Position numbers and translations under genes: made by a program
Notes under the pieces: generated by a model
The model's database searches: none
What the model was told of the DNA's origin: nothing
The model's input: only the letters and a program-made list of their open reading frames with translations
Assembly: GCA_934561485.1 (NCBI GenBank)
Contig: CAKTGS010000022.1
Location: 1 to 24,890, forward strand
Direction: 5' to 3'
Source of the DNA: an uncultured Faecalibacterium sp.
GTDB lineage: Bacteria; Bacillota; Clostridia; Oscillospirales; Ruminococcaceae
Length of the DNA: 24,890 nt
Part shown: piece by piece, positions 8,236 to 14,970 of the stretch
Layout of the letters: each line of letters starts with the position of its first letter
Numbering within the stretch: position 1 is the stretch's first letter

Positions 8236-8318
8236 GAAGAATGAACCTCCTTTTGGTCTTGTGCAAAGATTTGTCGTGAGAAAAAGAAACTTTTTTGGAA
8301 AGATAAAGCCGAATGCAT

Positions 8319-8347
8319 ATTATAACGCGCTCTGCACAAAAAAACAA
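8319..8347 (-). promoter_or_regulatory. Promoter of the second MATE gene, overlapping the upstream terminator tail
   Basis: On the - strand TTGTTT (8342-8347) and a perfect TATAAT (8319-8324) are 17 bases apart. The -35 hexamer is part of the T run that ends the upstream glucosidase terminator. The leader would be about 75 bases. Confidence 0.65.
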
Positions 8348-8388
8348 GCGGCATCGCTAAAAACTAAAAAAATCTTCAGCGATGCCGC
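8338..8388 (-). terminator. Terminator of the GH31 glucosidase gene
   Basis: GCGGCATCGCT (8348-8358) pairs perfectly with AGCGATGCCGC (8378-8388). On the - strand the stem is followed by TTGTTTTTTTG. It lies 36 bases beyond the glucosidase stop codon. Confidence 0.85.
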
Positions 8389-8424
8389 AAAAAGGGCAGC
8401 AAATTCTGTCTCTGCAGAAAAATG

Positions 8425-10443
8425 TTATTCGGCTTTTAACGTTTTCCAGTGTTCCGGCACAGAAAAATCCTGCGTTTCGCCGTCATCGGAGTACATGCGG
8501 CAGCAGGCGCGGCCGTCTGCGCCCGGGCAGCTCCATAGGGTAAGGTCTGCTTCGTCCAGCTGTGCGGTGCAGGCGGCAGGTTTTGCCACCGGCACGGCAT
8601 GACCCGGACGGATAAACAGCAGCACCTCGTTCAGTGCGCAGCGGATGTAGTGGTGCCCGGCGGGCAGAAGTTCGGTGTCGTAGTCCGCCACGCTGCGCAG
8701 GCGGTAGAGCTTCATGGCTTCGGGCAGGTAGACGTGGCGTCCGGTGCTGTTCTGAGTGTAGATGGGGGCGATCATCACGCCATCGCCCAGCAGCAGCTGA
8801 TTCTGCACGGCGCGGGCATCGGCATCCTGCGGGAAGTCAAAGCCCAGCGGGCGGAAGTAGCCGGTGTTTTCCAGAGCTGCTTTCATGAACTCGCTGTACA
8901 GGTAGGGCAGCAGGGCATAGCGCAGGCGGATCATGTTCCGCAGGGCGGGCAACTGGTCGGCGAAGCAGTAGTATTCCTGGCTGCGCGTGCCTGCCGTAGA
9001 ATGGTTGCGCATCAGCGGGGTGAACAGGCCGAATTCCAGCCAGCGCAGGGCCAGGTCCGGTGTGGCATCGCCGCTGAAGCCGCACAGGTCTGCACCGCTG
9101 TACAAAAAGCCGCACATCTGCACATTGGGCATCATCTGGATGTTGGCCAGCAGCTGTGCCCAGGTGGAAGCGTTGTCGCCCAGCCAGATGCCGCCGTAGC
9201 GGTGGCTGCCAATGTAACTGGAACGGCTGTACAGCAGGGTGCGCCTGCCGGGCCGCAGATCGCGGAAAGCCTCGCCTGCCGCACGTGTCATATTGCCGCC
9301 GTACAGGTTGTGCACCCTGTCGTGACGCACCCGCTGCCCGTTTACGTCATGGTAGAAGCTGGCGTAGTCCTCAGGGCTGTTCATCAGGCCCATGACGCCG
9401 CCCACCACTTTGCCAAAGAACTCCTCCTGTTCGATGTTGTCCTTCCGGCTCAGCTGTGCCATGTTGTCCACAAAGGCCTTGAGCCGGTCCGGAGAGTAGA
9501 ACAGAGCAGGCTCGTTCATGTCGTTCCAGAAGCCCTCAATGCCGCAGTCGGTCAGCACCTTATACTTATGGCCGAACCATTCCCGCACTTCCGGGCGCAG
9601 GAAGTCCGCAAAGTAAGCTTTGCCGGGCCAGACGGCTGCCACAAAGGGCGTGCCGTCTGCTTTGGTGCAGAAATATCCTTTTTCCAGCCCTTCGGTGCAG
9701 GTGGGGTCGTTCGGGTCAATGCGCACACCGGCATCAATGATCGGCACCAGCCGGATGCCCTGTGCCTTCATCTCGGCGGCAAGGGCGGCAAGATCGGGAA
9801 AGCGCTCTTTGTTTACCGTAAAATCAGCGTAGCCCTGCATATAATCAATGTCCAGCACCACCATATCCAGCGGCATGTCGTTTTCACGGTATTGGCGGAC
9901 TACTTCCCGCACATCATCGGCGGTCTTGTAGCCCCAGCGGCTCTGAGCCAGGCCAAAGGCCCATTTGGGCGGGATGTAGCTGCGCCCGATGAGCTGCCGG
10001 AACTGGCGGCAGATGTCGTTGGGGTTCTCACCGGTCAGGATGTACAGGTCGCAGTCCGGTTCTTCGGTGCGGAACCGCAGGGTGCTGTATTCGGTGTAGC
10101 CGATGTCGTAATATACTTTTCCTGGGAAATCCACAAACACACCAAAGCAGCGCTGGCCCAGGCCCTCGTCCACCAGCAGGAAATTGTGCGCACCGTAATA
10201 GGAAAGTTTGTCCTCTCCGTGATGGGATTCATCGGTGTTGTTGGCAATGTAATGCCAGCCGCGTTTGTTGATGCCGCGGGGCATCTCGCCAAGGCCGTAT
10301 ACAATGGCGTCCTCTGCCAGGGTGTGCCGCCAGCTGCCGTCCTTGTCTGCGGTGAAAAAGGGCACTTCTCCGGCGGCTGTGGGGATCTGCTGCACCACGC
10401 TGCCGGTGGGCAGGGGAGCGCCAAAACGAAAACGCTGGATCAT
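8425..10443 (-). CDS. Glycoside hydrolase family 31, alpha-glucosidase-like
   Basis: This 672-residue protein has no signal peptide, so it is probably cytoplasmic. The GH31 barrel carries the nucleophile motif WNDMNEP (D308) and the acid/base Asp in WLGDN (D423). Substrate-site elements are also visible: VVLDIDYMQGY (194-204), VPIIDAGV and YSGADLCGFSG, then MRNHS. An N-terminal beta-sandwich (to about 150) and C-terminal beta domains (after about 560) complete the usual fold. It should release terminal alpha-linked glucose from oligosaccharides, but alpha-xylosidase or other GH31 specificities are not excluded. AGGAGG sits six bases before the ATG. It is a single-gene unit, divergent from a sugar phosphotransferase, with a promoter at 10465-10493. 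Confidence 0.93.
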   Translation of the reverse strand: MIQRFRFGAPLPTGSVVQQIPTAAGEVPFFTADKDGSWRHTLAEDAIVYGLGEMPRGINKRGWHYIANNTDESHHGEDKLSYYGAHNFLLVDEGLGQRCFGVFVDFPGKVYYDIGYTEYSTLRFRTEEPDCDLYILTGENPNDICRQFRQLIGRSYIPPKWAFGLAQSRWGYKTADDVREVVRQYRENDMPLDMVVLDIDYMQGYADFTVNKERFPDLAALAAEMKAQGIRLVPIIDAGVRIDPNDPTCTEGLEKGYFCTKADGTPFVAAVWPGKAYFADFLRPEVREWFGHKYKVLTDCGIEGFWNDMNEPALFYSPDRLKAFVDNMAQLSRKDNIEQEEFFGKVVGGVMGLMNSPEDYASFYHDVNGQRVRHDRVHNLYGGNMTRAAGEAFRDLRPGRRTLLYSRSSYIGSHRYGGIWLGDNASTWAQLLANIQMMPNVQMCGFLYSGADLCGFSGDATPDLALRWLEFGLFTPLMRNHSTAGTRSQEYYCFADQLPALRNMIRLRYALLPYLYSEFMKAALENTGYFRPLGFDFPQDADARAVQNQLLLGDGVMIAPIYTQNSTGRHVYLPEAMKLYRLRSVADYDTELLPAGHHYIRCALNEVLLFIRPGHAVPVAKPAACTAQLDEADLTLWSCPGADGRACCRMYSDDGETQDFSVPEHWKTLKAE

Positions 10444-10464
10444 AGGAAACCTCCTTTTTTCTTT

Positions 10465-10493
10465 ATCTTACGTCCAACCATCCCGCAAAACAA
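10465..10493 (-). promoter_or_regulatory. Promoter of the GH31 gene
   Basis: On the - strand TTGTTT (10488-10493) and TAAGAT (10465-10470) are 17 bases apart, about 22 bases before the ATG. Just upstream lie direct repeats of ACAAAACCGGC that may bind a regulator. Confidence 0.5.
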
Positions 10494-10496
10494 GAG

Positions 10497-10529
10497 ACAA
10501 AACCGGCGCTTTTTTACCACAAAACCGGC
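10497..10529. repeat. Two 11-bp direct repeats with 22-bp period between divergent promoters
   Basis: ACAAAACCGGC occurs at 10497-10507 and again at 10519-10529, exactly 22 bases apart (about two helical turns). A partial third ACCGGC lies at 10555-10560. They fall between the glucosidase promoter and the sugar-transferase promoter, the expected place for a regulator acting on one or both. Confidence 0.6.
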
Positions 10530-10578
10530 ATCCGGGGGTACAAATTGTAAAAATACCGGCGCAAACGGGAGAATCGAA

Positions 10579-10607
10579 TTGAAAAATCCGGCCCATGCTG
10601 TTATACT
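10579..10607 (+). promoter_or_regulatory. Promoter of the sugar phosphotransferase gene
   Basis: TTGAAA (10579-10584) and TATACT (10602-10607) are separated by exactly 17 bases. The start codon is 41 bases downstream with a CGGAGGG ribosome site. Confidence 0.75.
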
Positions 10608-10647
10608 GAAACAGTATCTCGTAAAACTATGATCGGAGGGATCGTTT

Positions 10648-11256
10648 GTGTATCGCAAGGGAATCAAGCGCCTGCTGGCCGTGGTGCTGTCGCTGTGCGG
10701 CATGGTGTGCCTGTCGTGGCTGTTCCTGATCCTGGCCATTGCCATCAAACTGGACTCGCCCGGCCCGGTGTTCTTCAAACAGAAGCGGGTGGGAATCCAC
10801 AAAAAGCACTTCTACATTTTGAAGTTCCGCACCATGCGCATCGACACGCCCCACGATATGCCCACCCATCTGCTCCACGACCCGGACCAGTATATCACCC
10901 GCATGGGGCATTTCCTGCGCAAGACCAGCCTGGACGAACTGCCTCAGATGTGGAACATCTTTGTGGGCGATATGGCGGTCATCGGCCCGCGCCCGGCGCT
11001 GTGGAACCAGTACGATCTGCTGGCCGAGCGTGACAAATATGGTGCCAACGATGTGCGCCCGGGCCTGACCGGCTGGGCACAGATCCATGGCCGCGATGAG
11101 CTGGAAATTTCTGAAAAGGCCAAGCTGGATGGCTGGTATGTGGAGCATCTGAGCTTTGGGCTGGATGTAACGTGCTTTTTTGGCACCATTGCTGCGGTGC
11201 TCAAGCATGACGGCGTGGTGGAGGGCGGCACCGGCACTCTGCACGATGAAAAATGA
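10648..11256 (+). CDS. Undecaprenyl-phosphate sugar phosphotransferase (Bac_transf, small monotopic type)
   Basis: This 202-residue enzyme belongs to the polyprenyl-phosphate phosphoglycosyl transferase family (PF02397; PglC/EpsL/WcaJ catalytic domain). One re-entrant membrane helix covers residues 8-34. The core carries KRVGIHKKHFYILKFRTMR (46-64), the catalytic Asp-Glu pair in SLDELPQ (D96, E97), GDMAVIGPRPAL (108-118) and RPGLTGWAQIHGR (137-149). It should load a sugar-1-phosphate onto undecaprenyl phosphate at the cytoplasmic face, starting synthesis of a surface glycan. It uses a GTG start at 10648 with GGAGGG upstream. Unusually, no glycosyltransferase, flippase or polymerase genes flank it. 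Confidence 0.92.
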   Translation: MYRKGIKRLLAVVLSLCGMVCLSWLFLILAIAIKLDSPGPVFFKQKRVGIHKKHFYILKFRTMRIDTPHDMPTHLLHDPDQYITRMGHFLRKTSLDELPQMWNIFVGDMAVIGPRPALWNQYDLLAERDKYGANDVRPGLTGWAQIHGRDELEISEKAKLDGWYVEHLSFGLDVTCFFGTIAAVLKHDGVVEGGTGTLHDEK

Positions 11257-11441
11257 GGTTTGCTGCGCAAAATGATGTGCTGGCGCAAGGATGCTCCGGC
11301 TGTGCTAGAATGATATGTGCTGCGGCGCATGACAGAAGACAACCGGGAATGTGTTGAAAATCAGGCGGCTCCGAGTGGACTGCGGTCTGCCCGCAGCCGC
11401 ATTTTTGTGTAAAGCATAGCGTAGAGCGGCTGAAATCGTAT
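11257..11441 (+). other. Gap with extended -10 and terminator-like hairpin, possible short transcript
   Basis: There is no gene here. TGC-TAGAAT at 11303-11311 resembles an extended -10, with no clear -35. CTGCGG (11380-11385) pairs with CCGCAG (11391-11396), and outer GCGG/CCGC bases can extend the stem before ATTTTTG (11401-11407). The hairpin may simply terminate the sugar-transferase transcript, or it may end a short RNA of about 90 bases. Confidence 0.3.
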
Positions 11442-11643
11442 GGAAATCAATTTTCCGAATGAAGGCTTCCCCCGGAAGGGACAGATTCTCCCCGCGCCGG
11501 GGAGAAATGTCACCGCAGGTGACTGATGAGGGCGCAGGACAGCAGCATTTTGCCCTAAATACCCCTCATCCGGCGCTACACGCCACCTTCCCCCCAAGGG
11601 GTGAAGGCTTTCGCTCTGGGTCAAGCTGCAAAAGTTGATTTCC
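11442..11643. repeat. MITE-like dispersed repeat, copy 1, with terminal inverted repeats
   Basis: The element is bounded by GGAAATCAA (11442-11450) and TTGATTTCC (11635-11643). The similarity extends to about 13 bases with one mismatch. Inside are two palindromes: TTCTCCCCG/CGGGGAGAA (11486-11506) and GTCACC-GCA-GGTGAC (11509-11523). A copper-plate G/C-rich arm, CCTTCCCCCCAAGGGGTGAAGG, lies near the right end. The left 115 bases recur at 21948-22096. A spurious ORF on the - strand here translates the repeat itself. No transposase is present, so any mobility would need one elsewhere. Confidence 0.75.
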
Positions 11644-11664
11644 GCGCTGAAATCGGCATTTCTC

Positions 11665-11692
11665 TTGATTTATCCCCTGAAAAGCGTATAAT
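11665..11692 (+). promoter_or_regulatory. Promoter of aspS
   Basis: TTGATT (11665-11670) and a perfect TATAAT (11687-11692) are 16 bases apart. The leader is only about 30 bases, so there is no room for a T-box. The promoter begins 21 bases after the right end of the repeat element. Confidence 0.75.
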
Positions 11693-11728
11693 AAAACAGT
11701 ACACAAGATGTTAAAGGAGGATTCCTAC

Positions 11729-13063
11729 ATGGAACGCACCTATATCAACGAGGCCCAGAAGGCCATCGGCGGCACGGTCAAGGTGCAGGGCTTTATCGAG
11801 AACCTGCGCAACAGCAAGTACATGGCCTTCATCGTGCTGAAGGATATTACCGGTAAGCTGCAGATCACGGTGGAAAAGGCAGACCACCCTGAGCTGGTGG
11901 AGACCATCGACAAGCTCACCCCGGATTCCGTTATCACGGTTACCGGCAAGGTGATGGAGAACGATTACGTCAAGATGGGCGGCGTGGAGATGATCCCCGA
12001 GTCCATCGAGATCGAGAGCATCGCCGACCCGCTGCCCATCGTCCGCAAAGAGATCGCAGCCACAAAGAAAAAGAAGGCGGTGGAGCGCTCCAGCATCGAC
12101 CAGCGCATTGATTACCGCTGGATCGACCTGCGCACCGATGAGAACCAGCTGATGTTCAAGGCTCAGAGCTGCTTTGTCAACGCCATGCGCAAGTTCCTGC
12201 TGGACCGCAGCTTCATCGAGATCCACACCCCCAAGCTGATCGCTGCAGCCAGCGAGAGCGGCTCCGAGGTGTTCAAGGTGGATTACTTTGACCGCAATGC
12301 CTATCTGGCCCAGAGCCCGCAGTTCTACAAGCAGATGGCCATGGCTGCCGGTTTTGAGCGCATCTTCGAGACCGGCCCCGTGTTCCGCGCCGAGAAGAGC
12401 TACACCAACAAGCACTCCACCGAGTTCTCCGGTTTTGACCTGGAGTTCAGCTACATCACTTCCTTCAAGGACGTGATGAAGATGGAAGAAGAACTGCTCA
12501 CCGCTGGTCTGCAGGCCGTCAAGGACAACTATGGCGATCAGATCAAGGAACTGTTCGGCCAGGAAGTCATCGTTCCCACCACGCCGTTCCCCGTGGTCAA
12601 GCTGGCTGACCTGTACAAGGGTCTGGAAGAAGAGTTCGGTTACACCGTGGATGAGAGTGAGAAGGGCGACCTGACCACCGAGGCCGAGCGCCTGAGCTAC
12701 GAGTGGGTGAAGAAGCACTACGGCCACGAGTTCCTGTTCATCACCGATTACTCTGCCGAGAAGCGTGCGTTCTACCACATGCGCGATGAGAACGGCGTGC
12801 CCCAGGGCTACGACCTGATCTGGCGCGGCGTGGAGATCACCACCGGTGCCCAGCGTGAGCACCGCTATGAGGTGCTGAAGAAGCAGGCCGAGGAAAAGGG
12901 TCTGGCCGAGGACGTCAAGTTCTATCTGGAGTTCTTCCAGTACGGCTGCCCGCCCCACGGCGGCTTTGGTCTGGGCATCGACCGCCTGACCATGCTGCTC
13001 TGCGGCCTGAGCATCAAGGACGCGGAGTTCCTGTTCCGCGGCCCCAACCGCCTGACCCCGTAA
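11729..13063 (+). CDS. aspS: Aspartate--tRNA(Asp/Asn) ligase, archaeal type
   Basis: This 444-residue class IIb synthetase has an N-terminal OB-fold anticodon domain (16-100). The class II core carries YLAQSPQFYKQ (192-202), motif 2 FRAE (219-222) and motif 3 GLGIDR (414-419), ending in NRLTP. Length, the SESGSEVF loop and lack of the bacterial GAD insertion mark it as the archaeal-type AspRS (AspRS2), not AsnRS and not the bacterial 590-residue AspRS. In Thermus and Deinococcus this type is non-discriminating and makes Asp-tRNA(Asn) for GatCAB amidation. Whether that holds here cannot be decided from the sequence. AAAGGAGG lies eight bases before the ATG at 11729. Confidence 0.9.
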   Translation: MERTYINEAQKAIGGTVKVQGFIENLRNSKYMAFIVLKDITGKLQITVEKADHPELVETIDKLTPDSVITVTGKVMENDYVKMGGVEMIPESIEIESIADPLPIVRKEIAATKKKKAVERSSIDQRIDYRWIDLRTDENQLMFKAQSCFVNAMRKFLLDRSFIEIHTPKLIAAASESGSEVFKVDYFDRNAYLAQSPQFYKQMAMAAGFERIFETGPVFRAEKSYTNKHSTEFSGFDLEFSYITSFKDVMKMEEELLTAGLQAVKDNYGDQIKELFGQEVIVPTTPFPVVKLADLYKGLEEEFGYTVDESEKGDLTTEAERLSYEWVKKHYGHEFLFITDYSAEKRAFYHMRDENGVPQGYDLIWRGVEITTGAQREHRYEVLKKQAEEKGLAEDVKFYLEFFQYGCPPHGGFGLGIDRLTMLLCGLSIKDAEFLFRGPNRLTP

Positions 13064-13080
13064 TTGTAAAACAGATCTGC

Positions 13081-13115
13081 AAGGCTCCTGTGCTGCTGGC
13101 ATGGGAGCCTTTTTG
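13081..13115 (+). terminator. Terminator of aspS
   Basis: AAGGCTCC (13081-13088) pairs with GGAGCCTT (13104-13111), with extra pairing inside the loop, and is followed by a T run to 13114. It starts 18 bases after the stop codon. Confidence 0.85.
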
Positions 13116-13144
13116 TCATAGCAGCCCTTTCCGAATCATACGAT
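13116..13144 (+). promoter_or_regulatory. Possible SigE-like promoter of spoIVA
   Basis: CATACGAT at 13137-13144 matches the SigE -10 consensus CATACAnT in all but one defined base. TCATAGC at 13116-13122 matches the first five positions of the -35 consensus (kmATATT). The spacer is 14 bases, as expected for SigE. No comparable sigma-A promoter is seen in this 86-base gap. This is pattern matching only. Confidence 0.4.
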
Positions 13145-13201
13145 ACAACGAGCGAACCGGCGCAGACCGGTGCGCAGCGCAACAGGAAGGGGAGAGCAAG
13201 T

Positions 13202-14692
13202 TTGGACAAACAACAGCAAAGCAGCATCTGCCGCGAGATCGGCGCACGCACCGGTGGAGACATTTACATTGGGGTGGTCGGCCCGGTGCGCAGCGGAAAA
13301 TCCACCTTTATCAAACGATTTATGGAGCAGCTGGTGCTGCCGGTGATGGACGCCGCCGATGCCCGGGTGCGTGCCCGGGATGAGCTGCCCCAGTCGGCGG
13401 CGGGGCGCACCATTATGACCACCGAGCCGAAGTTCATTCCGGAAAAGGCGGTGCCCCTGCAGCTGGAAGGCGGCGGAGAATGCCGGGTGCGGCTGATCGA
13501 CTGTGTGGGATACATGGTGGAGGGGGCAATGGGCCACGAGGAGGACGAAAAGCCCCGCATGGTCAAAAGCCCCTGGTTTGAAGAAGAAGTGCCCTTTGAT
13601 CTGGCTGCCGAAACCGGAACCCGCAAGGTGATCCGGGAGCACTCCACCATTGGCATTGTCGTTACAACGGACGGTACCGTAAGCGACATTCCCCGGGCGG
13701 GCTACGCAAAAACCGAGCGGCGCATTGTGGAAGAACTGGACGCCCTGGGCAAGCCTTATGTGATTCTGCTCAACAGCATCCACCCGGATGCCCCGGAGAC
13801 CCGGCAGCTGGCTGAAGGCATGGCGCGGGACTACGCCCACACGGTGCTGCCGGTGAGCTGTGTGGATCTGGACGCTGCCGCGCTGGGGGATATCCTGCGG
13901 CAGGTGCTGTACGAGTTCCCGGTGCAGGAACTGGATTTTGCCCTGCCTGGCTGGGTGAATCGGCTGGAAACCGGCCACTGGCTGCAGGCCCAGGTGTATG
14001 CAGCCGCCATGCAGCTGGCTGAGAAGGTAGCCCGCATGAAGGATATCCCGGCCGGCAGCACTGAAGTTCTGCCGGACTGCGAGGCGGTGCAGCAGTCGGC
14101 AGTAAGCGGCATGGACCTTGCAAACGGCAGCGTGCGCATTGCCGTGGAGCTGCGGCCGGACATTTTTTACAAGGTGCTCAGCGAGCAGACCGGATTGGAG
14201 ATCGGAGACGAAGCCGGGCTGATGCCCTGCATCATGGAGCTGGCCCAGGCCAAGCGGGCCTACGAGAAGGTGCGCAGCGCTCTGGAACAGGTGGAAGCCA
14301 CTGGCTATGGCATTGTTATGCCAACCATAGAAGAGCTGCAGCTGGAACAGCCGGAGATCGTGCAGCAGGGCGGACGCTACGGCGTCCGGCTGGAAGCCTG
14401 CGCTCCCTCCATTCATATAATGAAAGCCACCATCCACACGGAACTCAGCCCCATTGTGGGCACCGAAAAACAGAGCGAGGAACTGGTGCGCAGCCTGCTG
14501 GCAGACTTTGCGGATGACCCGGTCAAGCTGTGGCAGTCCAACATTTTTGGCAAAAGCCTGCACGAGCTGGTAAACGAAGGCCTGCAGAACAAGCTGCTGC
14601 ACATCCCGCAGGAGGCCCGCACCCAGCTGCAGGGCACGCTGGAAAAAGTGATCAACGAAGGCTGTACCGGGCTGATCTGTATTCTGATTTGA
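13202..14692 (+). CDS. spoIVA: Stage IV sporulation protein A (SpoIVA), spore-coat ATPase
   Basis: This 496-residue protein is nearly identical in length to Bacillus SpoIVA (492). The N-terminal TRAFAC-like GTPase-fold ATPase domain has Walker A GPVRSGKST (27-35, K33), the conserved GRTIMTTEPKF stretch with T73/T74, and Walker B LIDCVGYM (D100). The C-terminus ends in GCTGLICILI, close to the family's essential LICIL tail. In Bacillus it polymerises by ATP hydrolysis on the forespore membrane, anchored by SpoVM. The gene is intact, with no frameshift. It uses a TTG start at 13202 preceded by AGGAAGGGGAG. A SigE-like promoter and its own terminator make it a single-gene unit. SpoVM is not seen nearby. 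Confidence 0.95.
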   Translation: MDKQQQSSICREIGARTGGDIYIGVVGPVRSGKSTFIKRFMEQLVLPVMDAADARVRARDELPQSAAGRTIMTTEPKFIPEKAVPLQLEGGGECRVRLIDCVGYMVEGAMGHEEDEKPRMVKSPWFEEEVPFDLAAETGTRKVIREHSTIGIVVTTDGTVSDIPRAGYAKTERRIVEELDALGKPYVILLNSIHPDAPETRQLAEGMARDYAHTVLPVSCVDLDAAALGDILRQVLYEFPVQELDFALPGWVNRLETGHWLQAQVYAAAMQLAEKVARMKDIPAGSTEVLPDCEAVQQSAVSGMDLANGSVRIAVELRPDIFYKVLSEQTGLEIGDEAGLMPCIMELAQAKRAYEKVRSALEQVEATGYGIVMPTIEELQLEQPEIVQQGGRYGVRLEACAPSIHIMKATIHTELSPIVGTEKQSEELVRSLLADFADDPVKLWQSNIFGKSLHELVNEGLQNKLLHIPQEARTQLQGTLEKVINEGCTGLICILI

Positions 14693-14756
14693 TTTTTTAT
14701 TGAGAATGGCCTCCGTTTCACTCCGGCCATGTTCAGCGGAATTATTTTAATATTCC

Positions 14757-14808
14757 AAAAGGGGCTGTTGCACTTTCGGCTGAAACGATGTGCAACAGTC
14801 CCTTTTTT
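14757..14808 (+). terminator. Terminator of spoIVA; copy B of a dispersed hairpin repeat
   Basis: A stem of about 16 bp (14757-14773 with 14790-14806) is followed by six T residues. Stem and loop match the reverse complement of 241-299 with about four changes over 48 bases. A smaller hairpin, ATGGCC/GGCCAT (14706-14730), precedes it just after the spoIVA stop. Confidence 0.85.
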
Positions 14809-14865
14809 GGTTTTCACGGTAAGGGCCGTAAGGGAAAATGCAGTTTGGAATTTGGGCCCTTCTCG

Positions 14866-14908
14866 TGAAAAAGCGGTTTAGAAGTGTCCGCAGACGCTTC
14901 TAAACCGC
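14866..14908 (-). terminator. Terminator of the DUF4364 gene
   Basis: GCGGTTTAGAAG (14873-14884) pairs perfectly with CTTCTAAACCGC (14897-14908), followed on the - strand by TTTTTCACG. It lies about 60 bases after the stop codon. The 278-base convergent gap thus holds one terminator per strand. Confidence 0.85.
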
Positions 14909-14970
14909 AAATAAAATAATTGAATTTCTGCTATTTATGGCCAGAGCGAAGCGGAGACCATTTCAAATGG

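Noticed and set aside
10497..10560. CRISPR array start
   Set aside because: Only two or three short direct repeats with 11-base gaps; no repeat-spacer regularity and no cas genes in the window.
8599..10632. Long open frame (677 codons) antisense to the GH31 gene
   Set aside because: It mirrors the glucosidase on the other strand through GC-rich codon bias, shows no known family pattern and lacks a ribosome site.
11361..11624. Open frame on the - strand giving an 87-residue peptide
   Set aside because: It lies in the repeat element, has no ribosome site, and shares its peptide block (LRPHQSPAV) with the frame at 21903-22130 only because both translate the repeat.
11644..11728. T-box riboswitch upstream of the tRNA synthetase gene
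   Set aside because: The promoter leaves a leader of about 30 bases, and no T-box sequence or specifier stem is present.
11729..13063. Asparaginyl-tRNA synthetase
   Set aside because: The QSPQFYKQ block, the SESGSEVF loop and the RLTP end match archaeal-type AspRS; AsnRS has a different loop at these positions.
11711..13102. Long open frame antisense to aspS
   Set aside because: It is a shadow of the synthetase, Leu/His/Gln-rich with no domain pattern, while the + strand carries clear class II motifs.
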